DNA from: Boletus sp. NGJ | Taxonomy: Eukaryota > Basidiomycota > Agaricomycetes > Boletales > Boletaceae | NCBI GenBank assembly: GCA_019096195.1 | Contig: JAGTXK010000091.1 | Location: 682,001 to 746,000, forward strand | DNA: 64,000 nt | Direction of reading: 5' to 3' | In this document: positions 1 to 12,105 of the stretch, in pieces | How positions within the stretch are numbered: position 1 is the stretch's first letter | Layout: every line of letters starts with the position of its first letter | Position numbers and translations under genes: made by a program | Notes under the pieces: model-generated | Told to the model about the DNA's origin: nothing | The model's input: only the letters and a program-made list of their open reading frames with translations | Database searches by the model: none

Positions 1-2560
1 CGATTCATGTCACAGCGCTGTCAATTTGCCCTCCGACACGCCTCCCCTCCTCTCTCCGATGCCTCCATCAGATTCAGCTGCAGACCTTGGTGAGGAGGAG
101 ATCACCCTGGCCGCGAACCTCGACAAGTCGACAACGGCACCATCGCCCACTACGACTCCCGCCCAGCCAAAGACATCCACACCCGCAAGTCCCGCCCCCG
201 TCTATCTCCCTCGCCTAACTGCACCGAGCATGTTCCTTCCCATTCCGAATGTATGCCTGATTTTCCCACTCTCACACACCTTGGTGTGGTGGATGGCACG
301 AGGTGGTCCTCCGGAACTCATTCGGGGATTGAATCACCATTCGGGTCTCCGCAACCGAAACGAATCGCCGGTTGGTGCCACCCATTTCTACCCATTCCTT
401 TCGTCCCTTTTCTTTCGTTCGACCTTGCAGCTAACCTGTGATGTTTACAGACTGATCCCCCAAGTGCTCTTTTAACAAAGCATGTCCCCGCTGAACAAAG
501 GCCACGGAGGGACGTCGTAGGAGAGTATGCAGGTAGAGACGTTCATGACATGATCGTAAGTTGCATGCGCAAAGTTTCTTTTTCAATCCGCCGTACTTCA
601 TTGTCTTTCATCTCTCACATCTTCTCTCGTTACCATCAACATTCACACTACAGCTCTGTTTCTCGTATATGCATCCGATCTTTTATCACTTTATTTTGTC
701 TTTCCCTTCTGTTGTCTGTGCGAGTATCGAGCCTCCAGTTTTTCAGTCGCTGGCGGTCTCTTTATGTCTTGTATCCCCACAGTGTAGCGAGATACTATTA
801 AATGTGAAGCATCCACTGTCTTGTGCCTTCGTGCATTAACACCGCGCTGATTCGTGGACGAGAGAGTGGTACTATTCTAATGATTCGTTTCGGTAGATGT
901 CGAATTCATGGCGTGCCCTGGCAAAAATGGCACGCGACAGGATCGTAGCAAGTGACCCCGAGGATTTGGGCAGGATCTTGGACGTGAGTGTCACCTTGTG
1001 TCCTCGAGTCCGTAGCTCAATATTCAATCCTCGCTGCTAAGCTCTGGTCTCTTCGCCTCTCCTCGCTTGCTCGCCTCCGTCTGACGAACCAAGCCTCTGC
1101 AGAATGCACCAATTTGTTCGCAGTCCTCAACGCCGTACCCCCTACGTCCGTGCCCGGATCGTTCCCCGGCTCAGGTTCCTTGCCCCCCTCCGTACCCCTC
1201 CCTGCTTCCCCTACTCCCGCGGCATCTTTGTCCCTCTCCCCATCCGGCCTGAGTGGACTAGCTCAACTCCCCGGGACGCCCTCTCAAAAAGCGTCCCCCC
1301 TCCCCCCTCTGCCCCCCGGTGGGACCACGTCTGCGACGGCACCGCGACAAGGCGCCAACGAGCTCTTGCACCCGTTCGAGCTGACGGTGTTTCATGCGCG
1401 CGTGCATTATTGGTCGGGGGATCCGTTGGGGTATGTCGATGCGCTGAGTCGGATTTTAGGGCGCTGTAAGGAGAAGGCGAGGGAGGAGGGGCGGGTCGTT
1501 GCGCAGCGGAGGGAGAGGAGGGTGGTGGTTGGAGGTGATGTGGAAGGTTTAAGTCAGTCGGAGCGGGCGAACGAAGACGCCGATGAAGAGAGCACGGACG
1601 ACGCCAAAGTCCAAGGTAAGGAGGAGCTAGACGCCGTCCTCGTCGCAGCCGAAGCCAATCTGTCAATGTGGCTCGAACGCATCGCGAGGGTCTGCCTGAT
1701 TCTCGCAAGCCAGATGATTGAGATGAACGTAAGTACCCGTATCTTATTCCCCTCTTTCAAGAGTTGTCTCTTTTTGACATCCTTGTCGTTTTCCCTCACG
1801 CCGTTGGCATTTGCATTTGCCCTCGTAGGATTACCAAGCGGCGATCAACTTGCTCGTCCCACTCTGCACCTACCGCGTTCCACCCACCTTGGTGCCGACA
1901 CCTTCCCCGACCCTTCATTCGGCCCTCGCACGGATCTATCTTCTCTCTGGAAACCTCCGAAAAGCAGAGGAACACTTTTCCATCGCCACATCGGCCGCAG
2001 GAAACAGCGCCAACCGGACCGACATCCACATCGTAGTCATGAACACCGCGTTATTGGCCGCTGCGTCGGGCGAATGGACGCGTGCCGAAGAAGCACTCGG
2101 GGAGCTGGTCGCCAAAAACCCAGGGAACTTTACGGTGCGTGTGTGTTTTGGGACACAAGACCGGGGGTTCGCTGACTGTACGTCGGGGTGCCTAGGCGAT
2201 CAATAATCTCGCTGTCACGCTGTTGTGTCAGGGAAGAATCAAAGAGGTACGGAAAATGGGAAATGGCTAGTGGGGGAGCTGACGGAGGATGATGGGTACA
2301 GGGCATCGATCTCCTCGAAGCAGCGTTGAAGATGTCGCCTTCCTCCGTGGTCGTCGCAGAGCCCTTCCTGTTCAACTTGTGTATGTATTACTCCCCTTTT
2401 CCTTTTTTTTTTTTCGTTCGTTGACCTTGCCTGTACAGCCACCCTATACGAGCTTCGCTCGACTACCGCCATAGACAAGAAGCGCGAGCTCCTGCTCCAA
2501 GTTGCAAAGTGGAGCGGCGATGGCCTCAAAATGTCCTGCTTAAAGATGCCTTCGAGTTGA
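1..2560 (+). CDS. TRAPPC12-like TPR protein of the TRAPP complex (5' end probably outside the window)
   Basis: Eight exons join in one frame: up to 250, 451-555, 897-983, 1042-1728, 1829-2134, 2196-2246, 2302-2380 and 2439-2560. Landmarks are FLPIPN joined to TDPPSALLTKHVPAEQRPRR, then SNSWRALAKMARDRIVASDP, a Ser/Pro-rich linker, and C-terminal TPR-like helices (LARIYLLSGNLRKAEEHFS, AINNLAVTLLCQGRIKEGID). This order matches TRAPP subunit 12, a tethering-complex component acting in ER-Golgi and endosomal traffic. The frame is open from base 2 with no clear initiation context. An ATG at 59 is possible, but the true start probably lies upstream. The call rests on remembered family motifs. A different TPR trafficking subunit is the main alternative. 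Confidence 0.72.
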
Positions 2561-3091
2561 GACGTGTCATCATATGTGATGAATACCACCTGTTCGCCCC
2601 AACTAATGCATTTGACCGTCGGAAGAGCATTGCACAAGTGAATTCCCATAGCTAGCGCGACACAAAACAACACGACGACAATTGACATGGCATACGGGCA
2701 AACGCGACAAAAAACCATCCCAAGGTACTAGTAGTCAGAGAAAAAAAAAAGCTGGACGCTGTCGTGATACTGCGATGAAGTAGACGCGTAGTAAGGCTAT
2801 AGGTTATGGTATAGGAAGGACGCTAAAAATATGTATGTCTTAAAGAAAGGCTAAAGTTGCGAAAATGTTGTTCAAGAAGAGCGGAAGGAAACATGCATGG
2901 GGGCGTGATACAATTGTGTTGGTATCGTTGTCGTTCGAATGCTTTCTAGTTCGTGCAAGGAATCATTGGTTGCTTTCACTGATAGGTCCTCAACTTGCAA
3001 TGAGGATATTAAGAGAGGTTTAGCAATAGTCGTTCTCGGAGGCAAGCTTGGAGCGGATATCCGCTGGGAACGTGCGAGGACATCCTGGAGT
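2561..3091. other. Convergent 3' flank between the TRAPPC12-like and GAR-domain genes
   Basis: About 530 bases without a supported gene. The stretch is AT-richer than its neighbours, has A-runs near 2740, and presumably holds the 3' UTRs of the two converging genes. A long forward reading frame that starts in its right part continues antisense to the GAR gene and is not believed. Confidence 0.5.
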
Positions 3092-6073
3092 TTACATGCC
3101 TGCTTGACGGTTCAGCATGTAAAGCTGAAGATCTTGCCAGCCTATACCGCACACTTTCAATATCACGAACCGGTACGAAAAAAAAAAAACGCCACACTCA
3201 CCCCCTCCGACGCGACACATGACTTTCTTGGTCATCGTGTTTTCACCGCTAGTCCGGCCCAATCTTGTCAAGGTCGTCAACCGACACGTGACAACCTTCC
3301 TCGAGAGCGAATTCGAAAAGGCATACGAGGCCCTGATCTCTTCGCCCTCCTTTGGTATCGTCTTGAGGGGCGGGTCGACACGTTCGATAAAGAGCCCGTG
3401 GGGGATCGCATTCACGATGGCCGCAAACTCCGCGTCGAGCGGATCCTTGGAGTTCCCTGGGACGTAGATATTCGTAGGACCGTCCAGGGATGGGGTATAT
3501 GCACCCGAGCGCGATACAGCCCTCGACGGTGTGCGTGGCGTCGAGGCGTCTCGGTAACTCGAGGGCGGCATCTTGACTCCTGCAATAGAGGGCCGGGCTG
3601 TCGGACGCACACCGAGTCCGGTGTATACCGGAACCAGCTGTGCTCGCGCTTTGAGCATCGCTTCAGGGGTCTGTGCTCTGAATGTCAACCCTTTGCTGAT
3701 TTCCGTCAACGGGCTTTCAGGTCGATAGAAGGACATCGTAGACGAGGGTCTCGAGTCAGAGGATACGTGCACGCTGGGGAGTGGTATCATGGATCGACTC
3801 GGGGGTCGTGGAGGAGGGATGCGAATACCGCTCGGTGTGCGTGCACGTATGTTACCGGATGTACCAGGTGACGAGGTAGAATGACTAAGAGCCGGGGAAA
3901 ACGCGCGCTGCATGAGCGTCGTAAACTCGGCTTCGTCACCATCGTCTTCTCCACCTGGATGGTTTAAGGATATAGACCGCCAGTACGGCGATGGACCAGG
4001 AATCCCACTTGGGGTCCGAGGTCTTGGACGAGGCGCTGCGCCTAGACTCGGCGTTTGGGCACGCGAAGGTGGCCTTGTACCAGGTGTGAGTGAAGGAAAT
4101 GGGGGAATCGAGGGATTGGATGACGGGGCAGTTGATATAGACGAAGTAACAGGAGACCATGGTCTTGAAGAAGCATTGGAACTCCGAGACAAGCTACGCT
4201 GGGGAGTGAAAGGAACCAATGGTACATGCCCTGAGGTGATGATTGATTTCGTAGTTGGCCGTTTCGGAGTGGTGGGTTTAACAGTTGCCATGGCTTCATC
4301 CTCGACCCTCGTTGAAGAATTCCAAGGTTGTTTGCCAAGCTTGGGCTTTATCGTGGTGTTGTTCGACTCTGGTGTTCGCTTTGACGCAGGAGAGGATGTA
4401 GGTGTCATACTCTTGCTATGTTTGTGTCCCTTTTCCGCCGGCAACGTTTCTCGATTGCCGTCGGAGGTAAAAAGTGAAGAGCGTTGTTTTCGGATAGCCT
4501 TAGCCCTAGCCGGCTCTGAGGAAGGCGCTCCAGACGACGCTCTCGATACCGGTAACGGAACAGCGGGTGTGGCAGGTGATCTGACAGTGTCAACAAGCCT
4601 TTTAGCAAGCTTTCTGAATGGCGACATCGACCTTGATAGCGTGCTTGTGCGACTCGATGCCCGACTTTTCCCGCTTGCGCTTGGAGGGGTGGCGAGGTAG
4701 CCATTAATATTGGTAGTTTGGCCAGAAACGGAGGATCCGTTCTCGCTCGGTGCTTGATCCGCGCGAATCAGGATGTCTCGTACTTTGCCCATTTCCTTCT
4801 CAGTACGTTCTATCCGTTCTTGAAGAACACGCCACCGCTTCGCCGCCTCTGCGTGCCGCCGTAACGCCTCGCCGTTCTTGGTGACTCGATTCTTCACTCC
4901 ATTGTCCATGATTGTCAAGACTTTCGTGGTGGCAGGGACATAGTGGCTGACACAACGGTCAAATTCGTCAACGAGAAGATGAGAGGTGGACTTACGCCTT
5001 CTTAGCCAGGAAGGACCCAAGCAAGTTGTTGAACACATCCATGCTAACCGGAGATTTCTCCGAGCGAACAGAGCTGGCAAACGATACGCGGGATGTATTT
5101 TGATCATTTCTCTTGTGTACTTGCCATATGAAATCCTGTAGAGACTGAGCATACCCCAAGGACAAACGTCTGCCAACACACCTGACATCGGTTCACAGCC
5201 TTCTCCAAACTGGTCATCATTCCGTCTGCTTGCTCGGTGACTGTGCGAAACACTGTGATCCACTTATCCTCCTTGAGTTCTTGCTGGAGCTCGTCGGTCT
5301 CCTGCTGTACCGCATCCCACTCTACCTGTAGTGCGGTATGCTTTCTGAGCATGAGGGCGCGTTCGGAGGAGTCATCGAGTGGTTTGTCCTCGGGAGGTTG
5401 AAATGGTGTTACGGATTCGTTGATATCTTTCATGCCTTGTTCGATGGATTCAAGGCGTTCGTTCATATTCATGATCGCATTATCAATCTCAGCAGTCGTT
5501 TTGACATCTACTCCCTCTGCCTGTGGCTTGTGTCGAAGCTCTTGTATCTCTACGCGGCGACATGAGCGTCAGCGTTGCGAGGGTTTACACCGCAACAAGT
5601 GACGAACCAAATATGCGAGTCTGAACGTCGGAGATGGCGTAGGAGAGCTCGGTAATATGCGTCGAGATGGCCAATAAGCGGATGTCCCTGAAAGAGAACG
5701 CTCTCTTGAGCATCGACCACCAGACCATGTCGCTCAGAAGACAAGAGTGATAAGCACTCACTCCTGACTCTTCCGTTTTCCCTTGCGTCTTGGGAGCAAA
5801 GCGCGGCTCGCGGTGATCGTGATGTTCTCTGTAATGAGACGCATGGCAGATCATTTCACGTAAGTTTCCAAAAGACGCGAGATGCCTCGAGGCCGGAGCA
5901 GGGCAAACAAATTATAAAAGTGATCCGTGCTTACCTTCATCTTCTACCGTCAAGGATGCGCTAGATGATGACGCGGAGTTGAGGGTGCTTGTGGCCAAAA
6001 CTGGAGAGGGATCAAGGGAGTGGTATTGCGAGAGAGGCGTCGAACCGGTGGTCGTGGGTGAGAGCAGAGCCAT
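3092..6073 (-). CDS. GAR (Gas2-related) domain microtubule-associated protein, possibly Kar9-like
   Basis: The start ATG at 6073-6071 opens a 46-codon Ser-rich exon. Further exons are 5828-5762, 5687-5608 and 5549-5182, then a segment containing DFIWQVHKRND and a large last exon. The N-terminal third is predicted helical with coiled-coil stretches (LESIEQGMKDINES, WDAVQQETDELQQELKEDK, RWRVLQERIERTEKEMGKVR). A long Ser/Pro/Thr/Arg-rich region follows. The C-terminus is a GAR domain split by an intron: KVVTCRLTTLTRLGR, KKVMCRVGGG, then WQDLQLYMLNRQAGM and stop. GAR domains bind microtubules in Gas2 and spectraplakins. The helical N-terminus plus basic Ser-rich tail resembles fungal Kar9-type spindle-positioning proteins, which is inference. 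Two long antisense frames over the Ser-rich region come only from its codon composition. Confidence 0.75.
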
Positions 6074-6455
6074 GAGAGTCGACAATGTTGACGGTCGGTT
6101 TCGGTGTCGTTCGAAGCGGCAAAAAAGGGACGGATGGGTCTAAGGAGGATCCGCCGAGTCTGCGTCAAAGGTACCTTTGTGTAATCGAATGGTAGTCAGA
6201 AACCAGACGAGACACGACGGACCCCCAGATCCGCTCAGTTGGACGATGAGCCAGCTGTGTTGAACGGCAATGGAACGAGCGAGTCGACGAGACGTGTATC
6301 GTGGTCGACGTGTCGAACAGCGAGCGAGGTAATTTCCTTGGTTTAAAGTGTGCGACAAGTCGACCCACTCCGATAACGTACATGCATCACAATGGCAACC
6401 AACCACAATCATTTAACACATTCGACCAGACATACAACAATGAATACAACAGACG
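6074..6455. other. Upstream region of the GAR gene and 3' flank of clr2
   Basis: This 382-base stretch lies between the GAR gene start and the Clr2 stop. Open frames here are short, mutually overlapping and end in no recognisable motif. It probably holds the promoter and 5' UTR of the GAR gene. Confidence 0.45.
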
Positions 6456-9121
6456 CTAAGAGTCAACCACCATAGCCTCGGGCTGGATATCCTGCTGCCG
6501 CACAACTGGCGCGTCACTGTCTGTATCCATCGCCGTCGACGATGGCAGTGGTTGCGGGGCAAGGTGCCCCGATTCCAGTGCCCGTATCTCATCTCTTTCC
6601 CTAATACGTGCGCGCCAGTGCTCCTCCAACCCCTGACGAGCCTCCTTATCCGCCTCGCGTACCATAATGACTCGGCTTGCCCGCCAACGAACCGGGTCCA
6701 TCGTGTTGTAATAACCAGGAGCGAGTCCCTCCAGTGCCCAGAGCTGACTTGTTTCTATCACATGTCCACCTTCTCTGTGCAGTGCCTCCTCAACATAGTT
6801 GTCAAGCAGGGGATGCCTGAGAAGTCGGGGATAGTAGCGTCCAGCGATCAGTGTGAGCGACAGGACAGCTTCATACCCAGGATAGAGGATCGGTCGGAAT
6901 TTAAACCCTTCCGGAGGGAGCGGGAGAGGGAATGGCGACGAAAGGATCGGGTGTGAAAGTTGCTCGTTGGCTGAACGTTCTTTGGATTTCGAGACCACAT
7001 CAACAGCAGGAGCGCTTCCTCGTGCAGCTGTGGAGTCGCCCCTCTCTCCGCTTGTTCCATTCTCGAGCGTCGCAGGCACTTCAACAGCCTTGCCCTTGCC
7101 CTTGCCCTTGCCCTTGCCACCATCATCGTCGTTCCCACCTCCTCCCGGCAAATCCCCCTCCCAGTCTTCATCTACCAGCTCATAGAGCATACCCATAGCT
7201 CTACATACCTTTCCCGTCGTTCCGTTGGACCTTGAGATGTCCGCAACGTAGAGCCCATCGATACGCATGAACACTCCCCGACTTTCGGCTCCTACCACTG
7301 CTCCACCGTTGCCCTCCGCAACACTTAACGTCTTCGTATACTCCAGTGAGTTTCGTGATGGACCAGCCGGGGGCAGAATATTCTCTGACCCTTTGGGAGC
7401 TATTTGTGACCGCGACAATTTGAGCCGCACAAGCTCGTCGGCCCAGATGCGCTCGGCACCCCACCACAATCCTTGATAGCGTGTCTGAGTCACCGTCTGG
7501 GTAAGTGCAATGGGGGGTGGAGCGGAAACGGAACCAGTGTGCGAATGGGCTGCGAAAGAGGGTCCAGCGCTACTGATGGCATTCGCAAGACTCGCGTTGA
7601 ATGTCATACTGGCATTCATCACCGAGTCGAGTGATGCCCCAAGATGAGCACTGGGCATGGGACGGGGTGGTATACCCAAGGTTGGAGAAACATTGGGTGG
7701 CGGAACAGAGAATTTATATTCCCAGTCATCTGTAGGAGCCCAATAACCAGCGAGATTAGCGGCGATTTGGACCGCAAGTGCATAGGCTGCAGCAGCGTCG
7801 ATAAAAGTGGAACTGTCTGTAGGCCGGAAGGAGTCCGTGTCGGTATTCATTTGTTCTATGGGAACACGGTGGATTGCCTGGATGAGCTCGTCTGACGGCG
7901 CGTGAGCTTGATATGGAAGGACTTGATCGGCCGGAATGTAGTAGGAAAATGGTATCCCTAGTAATTTTACTTTGTACGACAGCGTCTGAATAACGGTCCA
8001 GGGGACTTCTTTATTCCCAGCGTTCGACCCGTTTCCGTTTTGTGTGGCCTTTGAACTTTCATCATCTTGGGCTCCATTCTCTCCGGCGATGTGAACGCCT
8101 TCGCCAACGGCAGGAAATTTGATAGCCTCGGCTTTCATCCTGGCTTCCTCAACGATACCAGGCCAGAAAGTGATGGCATCCTTCTCACAAGTGAGCCCGG
8201 GTATCGGAGTGTTCAGAGCGCACCACAACAGTTCTCCATCTCTATACCATTTTCTGAGATTGACCCCTTCAGCATAAGCGGATCGTAAATCGACGTTGCG
8301 CTCTCTGAGCATACTCTGTTTTGGACCGTGAGACTGCTTCACGGGCCGGGGTACACGACGGATAGCTGCATAAGGCTGCGCTCGTTCACGAGCTGGGCGG
8401 ATGGATATGGGCGCAGATGGAACGGCGGCGGCGGAAGCTGCGGAGGCAAGGCCCCTCCCAGTGGTCGCACGCCGCACTGCAGGAGGCGCAGATAACGGCG
8501 TCGACCGCCTGGGAAGCAGTCCCATGGAGGCGGTGATTTCGCGTTGGGGTTTCTTGTTGCAATATTTGCAGTTACAATTAGAACGAACGAGATTCGGATC
8601 CGTGAGTAGCCAGAGAGCATGAGGGATGAATTCCGGGACTGAACGGAATCGCCTGGTATGACGTGAACCTGCGTCGAAAAGGTCTGGTGAGGGATATGGA
8701 ATGGAGAGACGAGAATACGCACCAACAAGATAGGCATCGTGTCGTGGCGCGCTCGCTGGCCCTTTATTATGGTCATACATTTGATAACCAGCCGGCCAGC
8801 CACGAAGGACATAGCTTGGCCCAACTTGATAGTGCGATGCACAGATGACTCGTCAATGAATATTTTAGCCAAAAGAACGGATGGAAGCATACCCGGTTTC
8901 TTTAGTTGGAGTGCCAGACTGGTACCGACTTCGCACCTCCATTTTATTGAGAGACTCTCATCGATGGGCACAGGTCGCATGTAGTTGACGTGGCCCTCGT
9001 TGTCGACGACGCGAGTGGTATTGGTTGGCCATTGACTCTCGTCCCCGTCTGAGAGAGGAAAATCTATGAAGGTCGGGTTTGATGGTAGAGCGTGTGCTGT
9101 GGATATGCCCCGTGCCGACAT
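6456..9121 (-). CDS. clr2: Cryptic loci regulator 2 (Clr2) family transcription-silencing protein
   Basis: Three exons. The first (ATG 9121) carries LPSNPTFIDFPLSDGDES and ends after LQLKKP. The second reads VGPSYVLRGWPAGYQMYDHN and then PRHDAYLVG. The third runs to the stop at 6456. This is the N-terminal Clr2 domain, including RFRSVPEFIPHALWLLTD and the Cys pair SNCNCKYCNKKP. The C-terminal half (WAALEGLAPGYYN-like region, PVRWRASRVIMV) fits the second Clr2 domain. In fission yeast Clr2 belongs to SHREC, the Snf2/HDAC repressor complex of heterochromatin. A (GK)n run follows an acidic Gly-rich patch and is encoded by a hexanucleotide repeat. Family assignment is firm; membership of a SHREC-like complex in this fungus is inferred. 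Confidence 0.85.
7088..7118. repeat. TTGCCC hexanucleotide repeat inside clr2
   Basis: About five copies of TTGCCC on the plus strand encode an alternating Gly-Lys run on the minus strand. It stays in frame and is therefore likely to vary in length among strains without breaking the gene. Confidence 0.9.
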
Positions 9122-9781
9122 TGGCGCAACTTCGTGACAGTGAGCAGCGCGCTAGTGGCAGCTCCAAGTGAACGAAAAGCGGAACGTATTAGTAAGTGGC
9201 CAAAGGCCAAATAAGCGAGCTTTCTTTCTTGTCACTGAACTTGTCGCACAATAAGAAAGATATTCAACATATGTTCTTATCATTTGTCTTTTTCGCCGTG
9301 ATTATCTACGTCTTGTGTTCTTGTCTTGTGGCATTGGCGTTAAACAACACGGCAAGAACGATAGGTACTTAGTATATCTTCGACCTTGCAGATCATCTAC
9401 TCGTGCCCCCCATACAGTTGATGTTTTGATAGGGTTCGTACATTTACTCAAGTTCAACGTGCAATTCGATCTGTTTCATCAGTGACTTGGACAAGTCACC
9501 CGTTGTGAAGAAGCAAGTTTCTTCCGACATGTATCTGCCTTGAAACTGAGCCCTGTTCAACGTAGACCTAGTAAACGCCAGAGGACTTACTGCGAGATTG
9601 AATTCTGAACCCTCGGTACTGAGGTGCTTACTTGCTGGGCAGGATTCCGTTTAAGAGGGATTCATATATCCTAGTCATGACCCGAGGAGGGAGTGTATGG
9701 ACGGCACATGAACAGTTGCCCGTTACTTTGGTAAAATAATGAAAATGTATTCACCAACGAACTGTGATCGATGAAATCTCG
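9122..9781. other. Intergenic region upstream of clr2
   Basis: A 660-base stretch with no supported reading frame. It should contain the clr2 promoter on the right of the clr2 start and the 3' UTR of the GST-like gene. AT-rich patches occur around 9240-9300. I see no repeat or RNA gene. Confidence 0.5.
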
Positions 9782-10546
9782 TCACCGAATCTTTTCTAGC
9801 AAGCTTCCGTATTCCGGAAACAGTAAGTTCGTCATGTCTCCCACAAACAACCTCAACGCCGTGCTCTTCAAAACCAGGCTCGAAAAATACGGATTCCCGT
9901 CCGACGACAAGACCTTGGCGAGGAAACCATGCACCGTCAGGTCAACGCGTGATGGAAGCTCCCCGCCGTGAAGGTACTTGTGCTCTGCATACTTGGCCTC
10001 GAGTGCTTCGAACGCTTCCTTTTGCAAACGATACACCTCCTCTGGTGAATGACGCCCCATCCCGGCAGAGTACAACGCATCAGTGACCCTCCATTTGGCA
10101 AACCATGACATGAACAACCGCAGGGGCCACAGGGTGCCGCCAAACGCCTCCTGAGTCGTGACCGCGTAGTTTTCGTTGATGTACCATCGGTCGTATAAGA
10201 TGGCGGGATACAACACTTCCTCGACGTATGCTTGGAATGCCCTCGACTCGGCTCTCTGAGCCATCGTCAGACCTGCTACCTCGTCAGGATCCTTGATGAG
10301 ACCTTTCTCCACCAGGTACTGAATGATAAAATGCGAATCGGGAACTACGACTGTCTGGCCATCGTGGGTTATCTCCGCATAGGGAACCTTCCCTTTCGGC
10401 GCTTTGGAGGGATATGTATCGCGGAGCTCATATGAGATCTTGCTGTATCTCAGGAAGGTTTCTAGTTTCTGGCAGAACCCAGAAGAGCTTGGGTGATTGG
10501 GCTCCTTTGGTACACCCAAGAGGACGACGTGAGGCGAGTTCGTCAT
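9782..10546 (-). CDS. Glutathione S-transferase-fold protein (metaxin / failed-axon-connections type)
   Basis: A single intronless frame of 254 residues starts MTNSPHVVLLGVPKEPNHPS. The N-terminal thioredoxin-like half includes SGFCQKLETFLRYSKISYEL, KAPKGKVPYAEI and PDSHFIIQYLVEKG, the usual beta-alpha-beta plus cis-Pro (KVPY) and acidic-Ser (PDS) signature. The C-terminal helical half contains ALEAKYAEHKYLHGGELPSR and DLTVHGFLAKVL. This pattern matches the fungal group with GST_N_4-like and metaxin-like GST_C domains. A transferase activity is not proven, because that group includes non-catalytic members. Its promoter must lie within 10547-10950, next to a decayed gene. Confidence 0.8.
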   Translation of the reverse strand: MTNSPHVVLLGVPKEPNHPSSSGFCQKLETFLRYSKISYELRDTYPSKAPKGKVPYAEITHDGQTVVVPDSHFIIQYLVEKGLIKDPDEVAGLTMAQRAESRAFQAYVEEVLYPAILYDRWYINENYAVTTQEAFGGTLWPLRLFMSWFAKWRVTDALYSAGMGRHSPEEVYRLQKEAFEALEAKYAEHKYLHGGELPSRVDLTVHGFLAKVLSSDGNPYFSSLVLKSTALRLFVGDMTNLLFPEYGSLLEKIR

Positions 10547-10947
10547 AATCTGTCAGTGCGCTTGGGGATACGGGACAGGACAATGAACAAAGGCGAGCCT
10601 TTTGTGACGACCGTCTGAGGTGGTCAAAGGACGTCCCGTGAACGAACAGCAACGAACCTGGCGTTCTTCGACGTTTCCAAGAAGATGATTCTGGATGACG
10701 ATTGCCCAGCAAGAACTTTGGCTTCCGCAGTAAAATGATACTGCGCAAAGTATGGTCGAGCACAGCTCCTTGTCGGATGACCCTGATGGGGAAGGAGCTC
10801 CAAAGTCTAGAGCTGTGAAACACGGCAAGGATCCGAAAATGGTACGGGCATCCTGATTGCCAGAGGCCAATCACTTGCCACAAACGTCACCGGGAGTGTC
10901 GCTAAACTCGTAGCATGTCTAGTCACCCGCTGTCCTTCCGGCACTAC

Positions 10948-12105
10948 CTTTGTCTTCTGCGCTTCGCCCCGATAATTCCCGTCGCTCCTCGATCTGGATC
11001 TCGTGCGCGCATTTCTCCAGCACTCGACTTGTAGACTGACCACTCTTCGCGCATCATGCCTCCACTTCACCCGGTCGTACATCCATCACGTCGAGACCCT
11101 CTCGCATCTGCTTCGTCTCCAGAGATTGGTAGAATGTGGGCCCTTTGCGCGGACCTCCGTCGATGCATCATAGTGTGAGGAGAGACGGTTTTCTGCCTTT
11201 GCGAGCTCGTCTTGCACAGCCTCAACGCGTTCAGTAGAAGGTTCGTATAAGGAAGAGATTGACAGGACTGTCTACGAAAACAAGAAAGGTGTCAGTGACA
11301 TGCACAGCTGTCTTTCTACGCATATACGCACAAATGACGTCCTAGGCCGCTGACATGCATCGTGCGCGTGAGGTCCAAATCACGAAAGAAACTTGCGTGT
11401 CGTCGACATCTTCTTCCTGGTGTTGTGGTCTGAGTAGGAGGTATGGTATCTCTGATCACCCATTGATTCGTAACCGCCGGAACTCGTCTTCGTATCCAAT
11501 GATAGGATCGTTCTGCGTTCCAAGTGAATAACACACACACGGAAGAATGGAAGGAAAAACACGCCTCTTCCTCGTTCGATTTGGTGATCTGACTCAGTGA
11601 TCGACGCCCGTTGAATAAAACTACCCAACCACAGCAGAACGCGCTACACGGCACAGTGATAAAAGACTAAGAGCAGACAAGTTTTCATGAATCCGTCTGC
11701 TCACGTAGACCAAGAGAGAAAGAAGACACGCACGTCCACCAACAATGCATCGTACTGTTTCTCATAAACCCTCCCGACTGCCCCTAGTCGACTTCTCGTA
11801 CACTTTGGCCTTGCGCTCTAACGCCGCCCTGCTGACTCGACCGTCACCTTGCTCGCTACTTTCGAGCTCAACGTCGCGCACTGGTCGACCATGGACGCCC
11901 CTTGTTCTAAGGAGTCCGTACAGTCGGTTTCTAGAGCATGCTGCATGGGATACATCGGATCGTCAGAAACGTCAACTTCTTCTCCGCAACTGACAATAAG
12001 GTGAAATGGGATGGATATGTCCCTTGTCTGGTCGCGTCCGTCCCTCACCTGGAATTCGTCCTCGTAAACTCGGTCTGATTTCTGTGCTAGATCAAGGAAG
12101 AACAT
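10948..12105 (-). pseudogene. Decayed host gene related to CCDC174 (coiled-coil domain-containing 174)
   Basis: Fragments of a CCDC174-type protein occur in the right order on the minus strand but in different frames. They are MFFLDLAQKSDRVYEDEFQ (12105), VELESSEQGDGRVSRAALER followed by KAKVYEKSTRGS (near 11860-11780), VYEKQYDALLVDV (near 11750), NDPIIGYEDEFRRLRING (11510-11460), LYEPSTERVEAV through SSHYDASTEVRAKG (11250-11140), FYQSLETKQMREGLD and VRPGEVEA (11130-11060), and LEKCAHEIQIEERREL (11010-10970). At least two frame changes with no room for an intron (after STRGS and after RAKG), an in-frame TGA directly after RRLRING and another stop after GEVEA break it. Splice-like introns remain, so it is a genomic copy and not a processed one. 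I could not rule out that some breaks are assembly errors. Confidence 0.65.

Noticed and set aside
2939-4700. Two long plus-strand open frames (310 and 262 residues)
   Set aside because: They lie antisense to the Ser/Pro/Arg-rich region of the GAR gene, whose codon bias keeps the opposite strand open; no motif and no splice structure.
6552-7185. Plus-strand frames over clr2 with Pro/Leu runs
   Set aside because: The runs are only the reverse reading of the Gly-Lys repeat; Clr2 homology is on the minus strand.
11745-11993. Plus-strand frame of 82 residues in the CCDC174 remnant
   Set aside because: No motif; the minus strand holds ordered family fragments, which explain the region better.
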